64,000 nucleotides of DNA from JANQHS01 sp965227315 (lineage in GTDB: Bacteria; Bacteroidota; Bacteroidia; Cytophagales; CCMP332): positions 2,542,001 to 2,606,000 of the forward strand of contig OZ245737.1 in assembly GCA_965227315.1 (NCBI GenBank), given 5' to 3'. Made by a program: the position numbers and the translations under genes. Numbering within the stretch: position 1 is the stretch's first letter; every line of letters starts with the position of its first letter. Positions 7,643 to 16,552 of this stretch are shown here, one piece after another. The notes beneath the pieces are model-generated. The model had not been told where the DNA came from. It made no database searches and was given only the letters and a program-made list of their open reading frames with translations.

Positions 7643-8975
7643 AGTTAAAGAAGTGACAATTGTCGGGGCGGGTTTGGTTGGATCCCTTTGGAGTGTTTTT
7701 CTTGCCCAGAGAGGACATAAGGTCAAACTTTTTGAGAAACGATCCGATCTCAGATCAGGCAAGGCCGATGCGGGAAGATCCATCAATCTGGCTTTAAGTG
7801 ATCGTGGTTGGAAAGCTCTTGAAATGGTGGGTCTGGACCAAAAGATCAGGGATATATCACTTCCGATGAAAGGAAGGATGATGCATGATACCGATGGGAA
7901 GAAAACGTTTCAGCCTTATGGAAGAGAAGGGCAAGCCATCTATTCGGTTTCAAGGGCTCAGCTGAATATTGAAATGCTCAACGCCGCTGAAGAAGCAGGG
8001 GTGGAAATGACCTTTGATATTAAGTGCCATAATGTTGACTCTGAAAATTCTACGACCACATTTGAAAGGGAAAATGGAGAGCGGTTCGATGTAAAGTCGG
8101 ATTACATTTTTGGAACGGACGGGGCTTTCTCTGCGGTAAGGAATTCATTTTACCGTAAAGATCGATTCGACTATCAGCAAATGTATCTTTCCCATGGTTA
8201 TAAGGAGCTTGAGATCACACCGGGAGAGGGGGGTGGCTTTAAGATAGAGCCAGAATACCTTCACATTTGGCCACGACATGAATTCATGCTGATCGCTCTC
8301 CCGAATAATGACGGCAGCTTTACCTGCACCTTGTTCTTTCCATTCGAGGGAGAGCCATCATTTGAGTCCATCGAAAGAACCGGGGTCAGAAAATTCTTTG
8401 AAGAGACCTTTCCCGATGCGACTCAACTCATGCCGGAGCTTGAAGATGTTTATGAGAAAAACCCTACTTCATCATTGGTTACGGTTAGATGTTACCCATG
8501 GGTTTTTGACAAGAGGGTTTGCCTGATAGGAGATGCGGCACATGCCATTGTGCCATTTTACGGACAGGGGATGAATTGTGGTTTTGAGGATTGCAGTATT
8601 CTGATTGAATTTCTTGATAAAAGCGGTGGCGATTGGGATCAAGCGCTGCAGGATTTCCAGGAGGAAAGGAAAAAGGATGCGGATGCCATTTCCCAGCTTG
8701 CTCTGAACAACTTCATCGAGATGAGGGATAAGGTGGCGGATCCGAATTTTCTATTACAGAAAAAAGTCGAAGCCAGGATTCAGGAGATCTATCCTGACCA
8801 ATGGGTTCCGCTTTATTCAAGAGTGACTTTCAGCGATAAGCCATATTCTGAAGCCTTAAAGATCGGCAACGATCAGCAGGAGTTGGTCGATAAGATCATG
8901 TCTGTGAGGGATATCGAAAATATCTACCTGAAAGAGGAGTTCAAGGACCTCCTCAAGTTTTACCTCCAGGGTTAA
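7632..8975 (+). CDS. kmo: Kynurenine 3-monooxygenase
   Basis: An FAD- and NADPH-dependent aromatic hydroxylase converting kynurenine to 3-hydroxykynurenine. The 447-residue protein has the N-terminal dinucleotide-binding motif VGAGLVGSLWSVFLAQRGH, the RSINLALSDRG segment diagnostic of KMO, the DG motif FGTDGAFSAVRN, and the FAD ribityl-binding CLIGDAAHAIVPFYGQGMNCGFED. A C-terminal hydrophobic anchor as in eukaryotic KMO is not apparent. With kynU and nbaC this gives a three-step route from kynurenine to aminocarboxymuconate semialdehyde. Tryptophan dioxygenase, kynurenine formamidase and quinolinate phosphoribosyltransferase are not in the window, so upstream and downstream steps must be encoded elsewhere. 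Confidence 0.94.
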   Translation: MSSEVKEVTIVGAGLVGSLWSVFLAQRGHKVKLFEKRSDLRSGKADAGRSINLALSDRGWKALEMVGLDQKIRDISLPMKGRMMHDTDGKKTFQPYGREGQAIYSVSRAQLNIEMLNAAEEAGVEMTFDIKCHNVDSENSTTTFERENGERFDVKSDYIFGTDGAFSAVRNSFYRKDRFDYQQMYLSHGYKELEITPGEGGGFKIEPEYLHIWPRHEFMLIALPNNDGSFTCTLFFPFEGEPSFESIERTGVRKFFEETFPDATQLMPELEDVYEKNPTSSLVTVRCYPWVFDKRVCLIGDAAHAIVPFYGQGMNCGFEDCSILIEFLDKSGGDWDQALQDFQEERKKDADAISQLALNNFIEMRDKVADPNFLLQKKVEARIQEIYPDQWVPLYSRVTFSDKPYSEALKIGNDQQELVDKIMSVRDIENIYLKEEFKDLLKFYLQG

Positions 8976-9007
8976 ACATTCGTTACTGACAAAGGGTTGA
9001 TACCCCG

Positions 9008-9919
9008 ATGGAAAAACAATTCAAAAAGATCCTGATCGCCGGTGGCTCGGGCTATGTGGGATCCTCGCTTTCCTCCTTTCTCGAAAATACCGGATATGAT
9101 GTTGCCATACTCTCCAGAAGTAAGCCCCGGGTAAGCAAGGCTAAAACCTTTTCCTGGAACCCGGGAGAAAATGAAATCGATGAGGAAGCCTTGACCTGGC
9201 CGGATGTGATCATCAATCTTTCCGGACAAAATGTGGGAGCAAAAAGATGGACCATATCGCGGAAAGAAGAGCTTTTGAAATCAAGACTTATTCCTACCTC
9301 ATTCCTTGTCGAAAGAATTAATCGTGGAGATTTTCCAAATGTTGGACTGTTCGTGAACGCTTCTGCTGTCGGTTTTTATCCTGGAGGGTTTCATCCGCTA
9401 ACTGAAGATTCTAAGCCGGGAAACAGTTTTCTGGCAGGTCTCGTTGATAAATGGGAAACGGAGGCAAGGAGGTTGAGCAAAGCGGGAGTTAGATTGGTTA
9501 TTCCTCGAATTGGGGTGGTTCTATCCAGGAATAGTGAAACCCTGAAGAAAATGGCACTTCCGATCAAGATGGGTGTGGGGAGCCCACTCGGTTCGGGTAG
9601 GCAGTTGGTCCCCTGGATACACCTGACCGATCTTTGCCGGGCTTTCCGCTTCGTCATCGATAATGGTAATGTTTCAGGTCCGATCAATTTTGCTCATCCT
9701 CAGCTGCTTTCCAACCGTGAATTGACCAAGGCTATCGCCCGGAATTTAAGGAGGCCGATCTTTCTTCCCAATGTCCCGGCCTTTGTTCTAAGAACGGTTC
9801 TTGGAGAGATGGCCACCATTGTGCTGGCATCTATTGCTACCTCCTCTCAAAAAATATTGGATTTGGGGTATTCGTTTGAATTTCCTGACATAGATTCGGC
9901 TTTGGCTGATCAAAACTGA
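9008..9919 (+). CDS. TIGR01777-family SDR/epimerase-like protein
   Basis: A 303-residue extended-SDR protein of the YfcH/SulA-like TIGR01777 group. It shows the Rossmann motif LIAGGSGYVGSSLSSFL at the N-terminus, the family hallmarks INLSGQNVGAKRWT and NASAVGFYP, and RIGVVLS followed by GSGRQLVPWIHLTDLCRA. The C-terminal DUF1731 segment ends NFAHPQLLSNREL...RPIFLPNVPAFVLR...LGY. Its biochemical function is unknown despite wide occurrence; it is often labelled NAD-dependent epimerase. The catalytic YxxxK of epimerases is replaced by the GFYPGG region, normal for this group. It is followed two bases later by the lytic transglycosylase start, so the two are probably cotranscribed. Confidence 0.85.
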   Translation: MEKQFKKILIAGGSGYVGSSLSSFLENTGYDVAILSRSKPRVSKAKTFSWNPGENEIDEEALTWPDVIINLSGQNVGAKRWTISRKEELLKSRLIPTSFLVERINRGDFPNVGLFVNASAVGFYPGGFHPLTEDSKPGNSFLAGLVDKWETEARRLSKAGVRLVIPRIGVVLSRNSETLKKMALPIKMGVGSPLGSGRQLVPWIHLTDLCRAFRFVIDNGNVSGPINFAHPQLLSNRELTKAIARNLRRPIFLPNVPAFVLRTVLGEMATIVLASIATSSQKILDLGYSFEFPDIDSALADQN

Positions 9920-9920
9920 G

Positions 9921-10964
9921 TTGGACAGAATAAAGTTTTTGCAAAAACAACCTATCCTTTGGGCTCTGGGACTCCTGTTGGTAGGATTTGCCATAGGCTT
10001 TTTGATCAGTTCCCAAACGAGCCAAAGAGGGGTTTCGACCAGAGACCTCAATCTTGGGATCAGACACCACGTTTCTGCGCCATATATTCCTAATCACTTG
10101 GATTTTGCCGGTGAACCTGTTCCTCTACATATCCCTGATGTCAGGGAAAGACTTGAAAGGGAATTGCTCATCAATGCTTATTGGGAGTCAAATACCATGC
10201 GCATGATGAAACTTGCCAACAGATGGTTTCCATTGATTGATTCTCTTCTGAAGGAAAATCAGGTGCCCAGCGATTTTAAATATCTACCTATTGTGGAGAG
10301 CCGCTTTTCCAATGAGATTTCCGCTAGAGGGGCGGCAGGATTCTGGCATCTTATGCCTGCCACAGCACGTGAATTAGGGCTTACGGTCAATGATGAAATG
10401 GATGAAAGATATCACCCGATTTTATCCACGCTGGCCGCGATCAAGTTTCTAAAAAAAGCCAAGGAGATGTTTGGCTCTTGGACAATGGCCGCCGGAGCAT
10501 ATAACCGCGGAATGAATGGACTGAGAAGAGCGGTAAACCACCAGAAACAAAACAACTACCATGACATAAAGCTCAATGACGAAAGTGCCAGGTATCTGTC
10601 TCGCATCCTGGCCTTTAAGGTCATTTTCACGGAACCCAAAAAACAGGGTTTTTATCTGAAGTCTTCAGATCTCTATAGACTGCCCGGAATGAAAGAGGAA
10701 TTTGTGGACCGTCCTACGGATTGGGTCAGGTTTTCGGAGAGCCATGGCCTGAGCTATAAGCACCTCAGGATATGGAACCCATGGATCCAGGACAAAAGGT
10801 TCCGGGATATCTCGGGAAAAGGAATAACCGTATGGGTCCTGACTGAACCACAGTTTTCCGATAGCTCAAAACCCTGGGATTCCGTTACTTCGCCAGTCGA
10901 TACCTTGGGGATTGAATTTTGGGATCCCTGGAGTGATTCCTTGTATATTGATCGCGTCGAGTGA
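9921..10964 (+). CDS. Membrane-anchored lytic transglycosylase (SLT domain)
   Basis: A 347-residue murein lytic transglycosylase that would cleave the MurNAc-GlcNAc bond to give anhydro-muropeptides. An N-terminal membrane segment (about residues 12-28, ILWALGLLLVGFAIGFLI) acts as anchor or uncleaved signal. The catalytic domain has LPIVESRFSNEISARGAAGFWHLMP with the conserved Glu in VES, and GAYNRGMNGLRRA. It resembles the MltD/Slt catalytic module but lacks LysM repeats, unlike the second transglycosylase in this window. The start is TTG one base after the preceding stop; no ATG precedes the hydrophobic segment. The stop overlaps uvrA by 4 bases (GTGA). Confidence 0.84.
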   Translation: MDRIKFLQKQPILWALGLLLVGFAIGFLISSQTSQRGVSTRDLNLGIRHHVSAPYIPNHLDFAGEPVPLHIPDVRERLERELLINAYWESNTMRMMKLANRWFPLIDSLLKENQVPSDFKYLPIVESRFSNEISARGAAGFWHLMPATARELGLTVNDEMDERYHPILSTLAAIKFLKKAKEMFGSWTMAAGAYNRGMNGLRRAVNHQKQNNYHDIKLNDESARYLSRILAFKVIFTEPKKQGFYLKSSDLYRLPGMKEEFVDRPTDWVRFSESHGLSYKHLRIWNPWIQDKRFRDISGKGITVWVLTEPQFSDSSKPWDSVTSPVDTLGIEFWDPWSDSLYIDRVE

Positions 10965-13819
10965 GTGCCAAAAACAACCATAACGGTTATGATGAGACCG
11001 GATATCAGCACATTGAAGTGTTTGGTGCTCGCGAGCATAACCTAAAGAATATTGATGTTCTTATTCCAAGGAATAAGCTAGTTGTCATAACCGGCGTAAG
11101 CGGGAGCGGAAAATCCTCCCTGGCCTTCGATACACTGTATGCAGAAGGGCAACGAAGATATCTGGAAAGCTTTTCGGCATATGCCAGGTCATTCATTGGA
11201 GACCTTGAAAGACCCGATGTTGACAAGATAAACGGACTCAGTCCGGTGATCTCCATTGAACAAAAGACAACATCAAGAAACCCAAGATCGACCGTTGGTA
11301 CATTAACAGAGATCTACGATTTTTTGAGGCTTTTTTATGCCCGGGCCGGGGAAGCCTTTTCTTATGTCTCCGGTAAGAAGATGGTCCGCCAGTCAGAGGA
11401 TCAGATCAAGGAAGCTATCCTTTCCCAATACGATGGAGAAATGATCGCATTGTTGGCTCAGGTGGTAAAAGGGAGAAAGGGGCATTACAAAGAGCTTTTT
11501 AAATCCCTGGCAAAAGCTGGATTCTCCAAGGTTAGGGTGAATGGAGAGCTCCAGGATATCCAGCCCAGGATGCAGCTTGATCGTTATAAGACCCACGATA
11601 TTGAGGTCGTCATAGACAGAATCAAGATTTCTCGAGACCAAAAACTGAGACTCGCACAGTCTATTGAGCTCGGGATCAAGTGGGGAAAGGGAGGTGTCAT
11701 GGTTTTGGACAGCAAAGAGAATCCAAAGCACTTTAGCAGATCCCTTATGGACCCTGAATCGGGGATTTCCTATGATGATCCTGCTCCCAATACATTTTCC
11801 TTTAATTCGCCTTACGGAGCATGTCCTACCTGTAACGGGCTTGGGTTTATTGAGGAATACTCAAAGGAAACACTTATTCCGGATGAAAATCTGAGTATTG
11901 CTTCAGGTGGTATCGCACCCCTGGGTGAATACAGGGATATCTGGATATTCAAGCTGATCGAATCGGTTCTGAAAAAGGAAAAACTCAACCTGTCCACACA
12001 GATTAAAAAGATCCCTGAGGAAGTTCTGGAAGTAATCCTGAACGGGTCAAGTAAAAAGATCCCGGTGCCATCGGTGAAATACCCCGGAACATTTTGGAAT
12101 GCCAAGTTTCGAGGTGTGGTTCAATACATTCAGGATTACAGGGGCTTTGAAGCTTCAAATGACGAAAAGGTTCAGGAGGAGGATTTCAAGAGAGAATGCC
12201 CTGAATGCCATGGAGCCAGGTTAAAAAAGGAGGCCCTGCATTTCTTCATCGATAAAAAGAATATTGCTGAGATCTCGGCCTTCGATATTTCAAATCTCAA
12301 GATTTGGTTTGAGGATATCGAAAGTCGCCTGACCGAAAAGCAAAATCTGATCGCCACGGAGCTTCTCAAGGAGATCAGAAAAAGAATTGGTTTTCTCAAC
12401 GATCTCGGATTGGGTTATCTGACGCTGGATAGAACGCTAAAAACCCTGTCGGGAGGAGAATCGCAAAGAATTCGTCTTGCCACTCAGATCGGAACCCAGT
12501 TGGTCGGCGTCCTCTATATACTTGACGAGCCCAGCATTGGCCTACACCAAAGGGATAATAACAAACTGATCGATTCCCTGAAAAAGCTCAGGGACCTTGG
12601 AAATACGGTGATCGTTGTGGAGCATGACAAGGACACCATGCTGCTCTCGGATTACATCATCGACATAGGCCCCGGTGCGGGGAGGCATGGAGGAGAGATC
12701 GTTGCACATGGAAGTCCGGAAAGCCTGAGTGCAGGACAAAGCGAAACCTCAAATTATTTGCTCGGGGAGAGGGCAATTGCCGTACCGGTGGAAAGAAGAA
12801 AAGGCAAGGGAAGCTCGTTGGTGTTGAAGGGTGCTTCCGGGCATAATCTTAAAGGCGTTGACCTCAGTATTCCCCTAGGAACGCTGACATTGATCACAGG
12901 AGTATCGGGTAGTGGAAAGTCCACTCTGATCCACGAGACGCTATTTCCAATTCTCCAGAATAACTTTTACAAGAGCAAAAGGAGACCCTTACCTTACAAA
13001 AAGGTTGAAGGCCTTGAGCAACTGGATAAGGTTATCGAGGTTGATCAAAGCCCGATTGGAAGAACTCCCAGATCAAATCCTGCGACTTATACGGGTGTTT
13101 TCTCGGATATCAGGAGTCTTTTCAGTCAACTTCCCGAGGCCAAGATCAGAGGTTATAAGCCCGGAAGGTTTAGTTTCAATGTCAAGGGGGGAAGGTGCGA
13201 GGAATGCCAGGGAGGTGGTATGAAACTGATCCAAATGGATTTTCTACCCAGCGTGTTGGTTCATTGTGAAACCTGCAAGGGCAAGAGGTATAATAGGGAA
13301 ACGCTCGAGGTCAGGTTTAAGGGCAAATCCATCAGCGATGTTCTGGATATGACCGTAAACCAGGCGGTTAAGTTTTTTGAGAATCATCCAAGGATCCTCC
13401 GTAAGATCCAAACTCTTCAGGATGTTGGATTAGGCTATATCACATTGGGTCAGCATGCTACGACCCTATCGGGAGGTGAGGCCCAAAGGGTTAAGCTTGC
13501 TTCCGAACTTTCCAAAAAGGATACGGGGAAAACGCTTTATATTTTGGATGAGCCGACTACCGGACTTCATTTTTCCGATATCCAGATGCTCATGGATGTC
13601 TTGACCAAATTGGTCGAAAGAGGGAATACTGTTTTGATCATTGAACACAATTTGGATGTGATCAAGATGGCAGATCATATTGTCGACCTTGGTCCCGAAG
13701 GAGGATCGGAAGGAGGCAAGATCATTGCACAAGGAACTCCCGAAAAAATCCGGAAAATCAAGAACAGTCATACTGGCAGGTTTTTACAGAGGGAGTTAAA
13801 AAAGAAAAGCCGAACCTAA
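10961..13819 (+). CDS. uvrA: Excinuclease ABC subunit A
   Basis: The damage-recognition ATPase of nucleotide excision repair. The 952-residue protein carries two ABC ATPase modules: Walker A GVSGSGKSS near residue 46 with signature LSGGESQRIRLA near 495, and Walker A GVSGSGKST near 646 with signature LSGGEAQRVKLA near 836. Both zinc sites are complete: CPTC/CPEC near 287 and 413, and CEEC/CETC near 746 and 769. The characteristic REHNLKNI start and ITGVSGSGKSSLAFDTLYAEGQ segment are present. GTG start overlaps the upstream stop. Normal length, no anomalies. A hairpin overlapping the stop codon probably terminates the transcript. Confidence 0.97.
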   Translation: MSAKNNHNGYDETGYQHIEVFGAREHNLKNIDVLIPRNKLVVITGVSGSGKSSLAFDTLYAEGQRRYLESFSAYARSFIGDLERPDVDKINGLSPVISIEQKTTSRNPRSTVGTLTEIYDFLRLFYARAGEAFSYVSGKKMVRQSEDQIKEAILSQYDGEMIALLAQVVKGRKGHYKELFKSLAKAGFSKVRVNGELQDIQPRMQLDRYKTHDIEVVIDRIKISRDQKLRLAQSIELGIKWGKGGVMVLDSKENPKHFSRSLMDPESGISYDDPAPNTFSFNSPYGACPTCNGLGFIEEYSKETLIPDENLSIASGGIAPLGEYRDIWIFKLIESVLKKEKLNLSTQIKKIPEEVLEVILNGSSKKIPVPSVKYPGTFWNAKFRGVVQYIQDYRGFEASNDEKVQEEDFKRECPECHGARLKKEALHFFIDKKNIAEISAFDISNLKIWFEDIESRLTEKQNLIATELLKEIRKRIGFLNDLGLGYLTLDRTLKTLSGGESQRIRLATQIGTQLVGVLYILDEPSIGLHQRDNNKLIDSLKKLRDLGNTVIVVEHDKDTMLLSDYIIDIGPGAGRHGGEIVAHGSPESLSAGQSETSNYLLGERAIAVPVERRKGKGSSLVLKGASGHNLKGVDLSIPLGTLTLITGVSGSGKSTLIHETLFPILQNNFYKSKRRPLPYKKVEGLEQLDKVIEVDQSPIGRTPRSNPATYTGVFSDIRSLFSQLPEAKIRGYKPGRFSFNVKGGRCEECQGGGMKLIQMDFLPSVLVHCETCKGKRYNRETLEVRFKGKSISDVLDMTVNQAVKFFENHPRILRKIQTLQDVGLGYITLGQHATTLSGGEAQRVKLASELSKKDTGKTLYILDEPTTGLHFSDIQMLMDVLTKLVERGNTVLIIEHNLDVIKMADHIVDLGPEGGSEGGKIIAQGTPEKIRKIKNSHTGRFLQRELKKKSRT

Positions 13820-13833
13820 AAGGTCCAGCTTTT
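13805..13833 (+). terminator. Terminator overlapping the uvrA stop
   Basis: AAAAGC at 13805-13810 pairs with GCTTTT at 13828-13833, and ACCT pairs with AGGT around an AAA loop, with a small internal mismatch. The arm ends in TTTT. The stop codon TAA lies in the hairpin. Confidence 0.5.
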
Positions 13834-14086
13834 AACTAAAATTGATGTATATGTTGAGAAAACTACTACTATGCTTATTTGTGTAACGAATTACTTTTTT
13901 AAAATGTTTTGTGAATTGGACCTTTTTAGCCGGCTGGTAAAAAAGTCTAATTCGACCTCCGCTTACAATTAAGCAATACCCGTGCCAAAAAATATTTCTG
14001 CTTTAAAAAGCTTGGTTTTAAAATTGAATTTTCTGATCTGGCAGAATTTGTTCGAAAAGAATAGATGCGTGTTCGTATTCGAACAG
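13834..14086. other. Longest non-coding gap, between convergent uvrA and the SGNH hydrolase
   Basis: About 250 AT-rich bases with no supported gene. A 13-codon reading frame at 13845-13886 (+) encodes a hydrophobic MYMLRKLLLCLFV that looks like a truncated signal peptide and then stops. TTTTTA..CC..GG..TAAAAA near 13922-13943 can form a weak hairpin. A stronger inverted repeat lies at 14049-14085. No tRNA-like or riboswitch-like fold was recognised. Confidence 0.4.
14049..14085. repeat. Inverted repeat next to the SGNH hydrolase stop
   Basis: TGTTCGAA (14049-14056) and TTCGAACA (14078-14085) are perfect 8-bp inverted arms. A third copy, GTTCG at 14071-14075, can instead pair with CGAAC at 14080-14084 around a TATT loop. 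It may be a terminator for the minus-strand gene or a protein-binding site. Confidence 0.4.
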
Positions 14087-14692
14087 TTACTGAAAAACTC
14101 CCTGTATAGATTCTCTAATGAGTGGTTCCCAAAGAGCATATTCCTGAGCCGAGGGGTGTAAACCATCTTTCGCAATCAGCTCCGCTCTGCCCTTCATTCC
14201 CTTGGTGATCGGATTGATGTCCACGTATGCCAGACCCAAAGAATTAGCCTTGAGCTTCAGGATACTGTTAAAATCATCTATCCCTTTCGAAATGTCCCTT
14301 CCCTTTGAATACTTCGGCCCTTCGGGTGTAACACCGAAATCTGGGATATTGATGATCACGAGCTTAGAAGGGTCGGGAAGCCCTTTTCTCACATGATCAA
14401 TAATGATGTCCAGATTTTTGGAATATTTTTCGGCAGGCACCTCCTGTACCCAGTCATTTACTCCGATAAGCAAGCTGACCAGTGTAGCATTGGATCGGTC
14501 AAAAACCGGCAGTTCTTTTTCGATCAGGTCTTCCGTAGTCCAGCCTGTGACCGAAGGATTCGCAACCAGTTCTATATCCCAGCCCTTATCTTTTAGATTT
14601 CTTACCATCAAAGAAGGCCATGATTCCTCGACACTGGCACCCTCCCCAATGGTATAAGAATCGCCTAAGGCGATGTATCGGATCTTATTCAA
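14087..14692 (-). CDS. SGNH/GDSL-family hydrolase
   Basis: A 201-residue esterase/lipase of the SGNH superfamily. Block I is ALGDSYTIGEGA with the nucleophile Ser (about residue 11), the block III Asn is in LIGVNDWV, and block V is DGLHPSAQEYALW with the Asp-x-x-His catalytic pair. No signal peptide is visible, so it is probably cytoplasmic; related proteins are often annotated as GDSL-like lipases or acyl-CoA thioesterase-like, substrate unknown. The only sensible start is TTG 14692 (MNKIRYIALGDSY), 14 bases after the tonB stop, so it is likely cotranscribed with tonB. Confidence 0.85.
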   Translation of the reverse strand: MNKIRYIALGDSYTIGEGASVEESWPSLMVRNLKDKGWDIELVANPSVTGWTTEDLIEKELPVFDRSNATLVSLLIGVNDWVQEVPAEKYSKNLDIIIDHVRKGLPDPSKLVIINIPDFGVTPEGPKYSKGRDISKGIDDFNSILKLKANSLGLAYVDINPITKGMKGRAELIAKDGLHPSAQEYALWEPLIRESIQGVFQ

Positions 14693-14706
14693 TTTTTCTT
14701 TTAAAA

Positions 14707-15480
14707 CTAGCCCAATTTAAAGCTTATTGGCAAAGTCATTTTAACCGGAACAGCTCTGCCTCTTTGAAGGCCGGGATTCCAATTTGGCGCCTTTTTCAAA
14801 ACCCTCACTGCTTCTTCATCACAGCCGGACCCTATTCCCTTTACAACTTTGAAATTGCTAAGCTTTCCGTTCTTATCGATGATGAATTCCACGAATACCC
14901 TTCCTTCAACTCCCATCCTTCTGGCCTTCTCGGGGTATTTGATATTCTTGGACAAATACCTCATGAAGCCAGCTAATCCATCCTTTGGCTCTGGCATAAC
15001 CTCGGGAACAAGAATAAACGGGACCTCTATTTGTTCAGGCTCATCATCGATATCGATGATCTCGACATCTGGGGTTCTTAGATCATCGTCCGGATCCATT
15101 CTAATATCAATATCTTCGGTGATTTGCTCCTGGTCCGGAACTTCCACAATCTTTGGACGTACTTTTTTTGGTTTCGGAGGAAGCTTATGAATTGTTCTTG
15201 GAGGTGTTGGCGGGTCCTCAAAAATTCCCGTTTTATCATTCAGATCGATCGCTTTATTTGGTCCATTGGTCTTCCATTCAAAACCGCTGAAAACCAGAAG
15301 AAGTGTAATTGAAACCGCAATATTCCAGATCAAAAGAGCTCTGGTTCGTTGAAACCTCCGTTGATGAATTCTTGGCTGGTCCCGTAGAGAGAGTTTTTTT
15401 AATTCCTTGTTTGATAATTTTCTCAACAGGAAAATGGAAAAGAATAGAAAGGTCAGTGCTAGGATGATCAATACATACAT
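14707..15480 (-). CDS. TonB-family energy transducer with two N-terminal membrane segments
   Basis: A 257-residue protein ending in a TonB C-terminal domain (KYPEKARRMGVEGRVFVEFII, then VKGIGSGCDEEAVRVLKKAPNWNPG), which contacts outer-membrane TonB-dependent receptors. The middle (about 85-160) is proline- and acid-rich (DPPTPPRTIHKLPPKPKKVRPK) as in periplasm-spanning linkers. Unusually there are two hydrophobic segments before it, at about 2-20 and 49-66, separated by a basic stretch, whereas classical TonB has one. No exbB/exbD neighbours are present, so it depends on a complex encoded elsewhere. Confidence 0.85.
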   Translation of the reverse strand: MYVLIILALTFLFFSIFLLRKLSNKELKKLSLRDQPRIHQRRFQRTRALLIWNIAVSITLLLVFSGFEWKTNGPNKAIDLNDKTGIFEDPPTPPRTIHKLPPKPKKVRPKIVEVPDQEQITEDIDIRMDPDDDLRTPDVEIIDIDDEPEQIEVPFILVPEVMPEPKDGLAGFMRYLSKNIKYPEKARRMGVEGRVFVEFIIDKNGKLSNFKVVKGIGSGCDEEAVRVLKKAPNWNPGLQRGRAVPVKMTLPISFKLG

Positions 15481-15538
15481 GGCAGTCGGTTTCTTTCAAA
15501 ACGAAAACCCAACTGTCCAAATTGTTTGTTTGCTAATT

Positions 15539-16552
15539 CTAGATCCTGGCAGCTACCTCGGAGAAATACTGGATATGATCGTCCTCAATGCCCAAATAGG
15601 TAACAAAACGTATCCACTCATCACCCATTCCGGCGACCAGTATGCCTTTGTCCTTAAGCTTTTGGATCAATTCAGATGAGCCGATATTTGACTTGAAAAG
15701 GACGATATTGGTTTCGACCTCTTTGATATTTTCACAGAATCCCTGCTTGGAAATGATCTTGCCTATCTCTTTGGCACGTCGATGATCCTCTTCCAGGCGA
15801 TCTATGTTGTTCTCAAGAGCAAATAAACCGGCTGCTGCAAGATATCCCGCTTGGCGCATACCTCCTCCAAAAGCCTTTCTCACCCTTTTCGCGAAAAATA
15901 GTTGCTCCCTGTCTTTGAACAACAGCACCGTCCCAACCGGACACCCTAATCCTTTTGAAAGACATATGGATAGGCTATCACATATTCCACCGATTTCAAG
16001 AGGAGAATAACCCTGTGAGGTCGTAGCGTTAAAGATCCGGGCTCCGTCGATATGAATAGCGAGATCCTTTTGATGACTGATTTCCCGAATCTCCCTGAGG
16101 TCTTCAGAGGAATATGAATAGCCTCCTCCCTTATTGCATGTGTTCTCCAGTACCACAAGCCTTGAGGGAGGAAAGTGTACATCAACGGGATTCATGGCTT
16201 TTGCAATATCATTGGCAGAAAGGATCCCTTTTTCTGTTTTAACCAGTTTTAAGGAAACCTGGGAGTTAGATGCAGGACCACCTGCTTCATAATGGTTGAT
16301 GTGAGAGTAATAATCGCAGATGACCTCATCTTGTTGCCGAGTGTGAATTCTTATGGCGATCTGGTTGGCCATCGTTCCGGAAGGACAGAACAACCCCGCT
16401 TCCATACCAAACATGGCAGCCATTTGCTCTTCCAGTTCGATGACCGTTGGATCTTCTTCCCATACATCATCACCGACCCTGGCGGCCATCATGCTATTGA
16501 GCATTTCCCGGGTTGGGATGGTCAGGGTATCGCTGCGAAAATCAGCGATCAT
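15539..16552 (-). CDS. ltaE: Low-specificity L-threonine aldolase
   Basis: A PLP enzyme cleaving L-threonine or allo-threonine to glycine and acetaldehyde. The 337-residue protein of the beta-eliminating lyase family shows FRSDTLTIPTREML, the WEEDPTVIELEE segment, CPSGTMANQIAIRIHT, HIDGARIFNA with the PLP-binding Asp, and the Schiff-base lysine in CLSKGLGCPVG (about residue 198). The end is ETNIVLFK...IRFVTYLGI. Length is normal. The start ATG overlaps the stop of the upstream secreted protein by one base, so the two are likely one transcript, possibly extending from murF-alr. Confidence 0.93.
   Translation of the reverse strand: MIADFRSDTLTIPTREMLNSMMAARVGDDVWEEDPTVIELEEQMAAMFGMEAGLFCPSGTMANQIAIRIHTRQQDEVICDYYSHINHYEAGGPASNSQVSLKLVKTEKGILSANDIAKAMNPVDVHFPPSRLVVLENTCNKGGGYSYSSEDLREIREISHQKDLAIHIDGARIFNATTSQGYSPLEIGGICDSLSICLSKGLGCPVGTVLLFKDREQLFFAKRVRKAFGGGMRQAGYLAAAGLFALENNIDRLEEDHRRAKEIGKIISKQGFCENIKEVETNIVLFKSNIGSSELIQKLKDKGILVAGMGDEWIRFVTYLGIEDDHIQYFSEVAARI

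Noticed and set aside
8976..9007. Small GGG-TTGATA-CCC hairpin after kmo
   Set aside because: Three-base-pair stem without a T-run; too weak to call a terminator.
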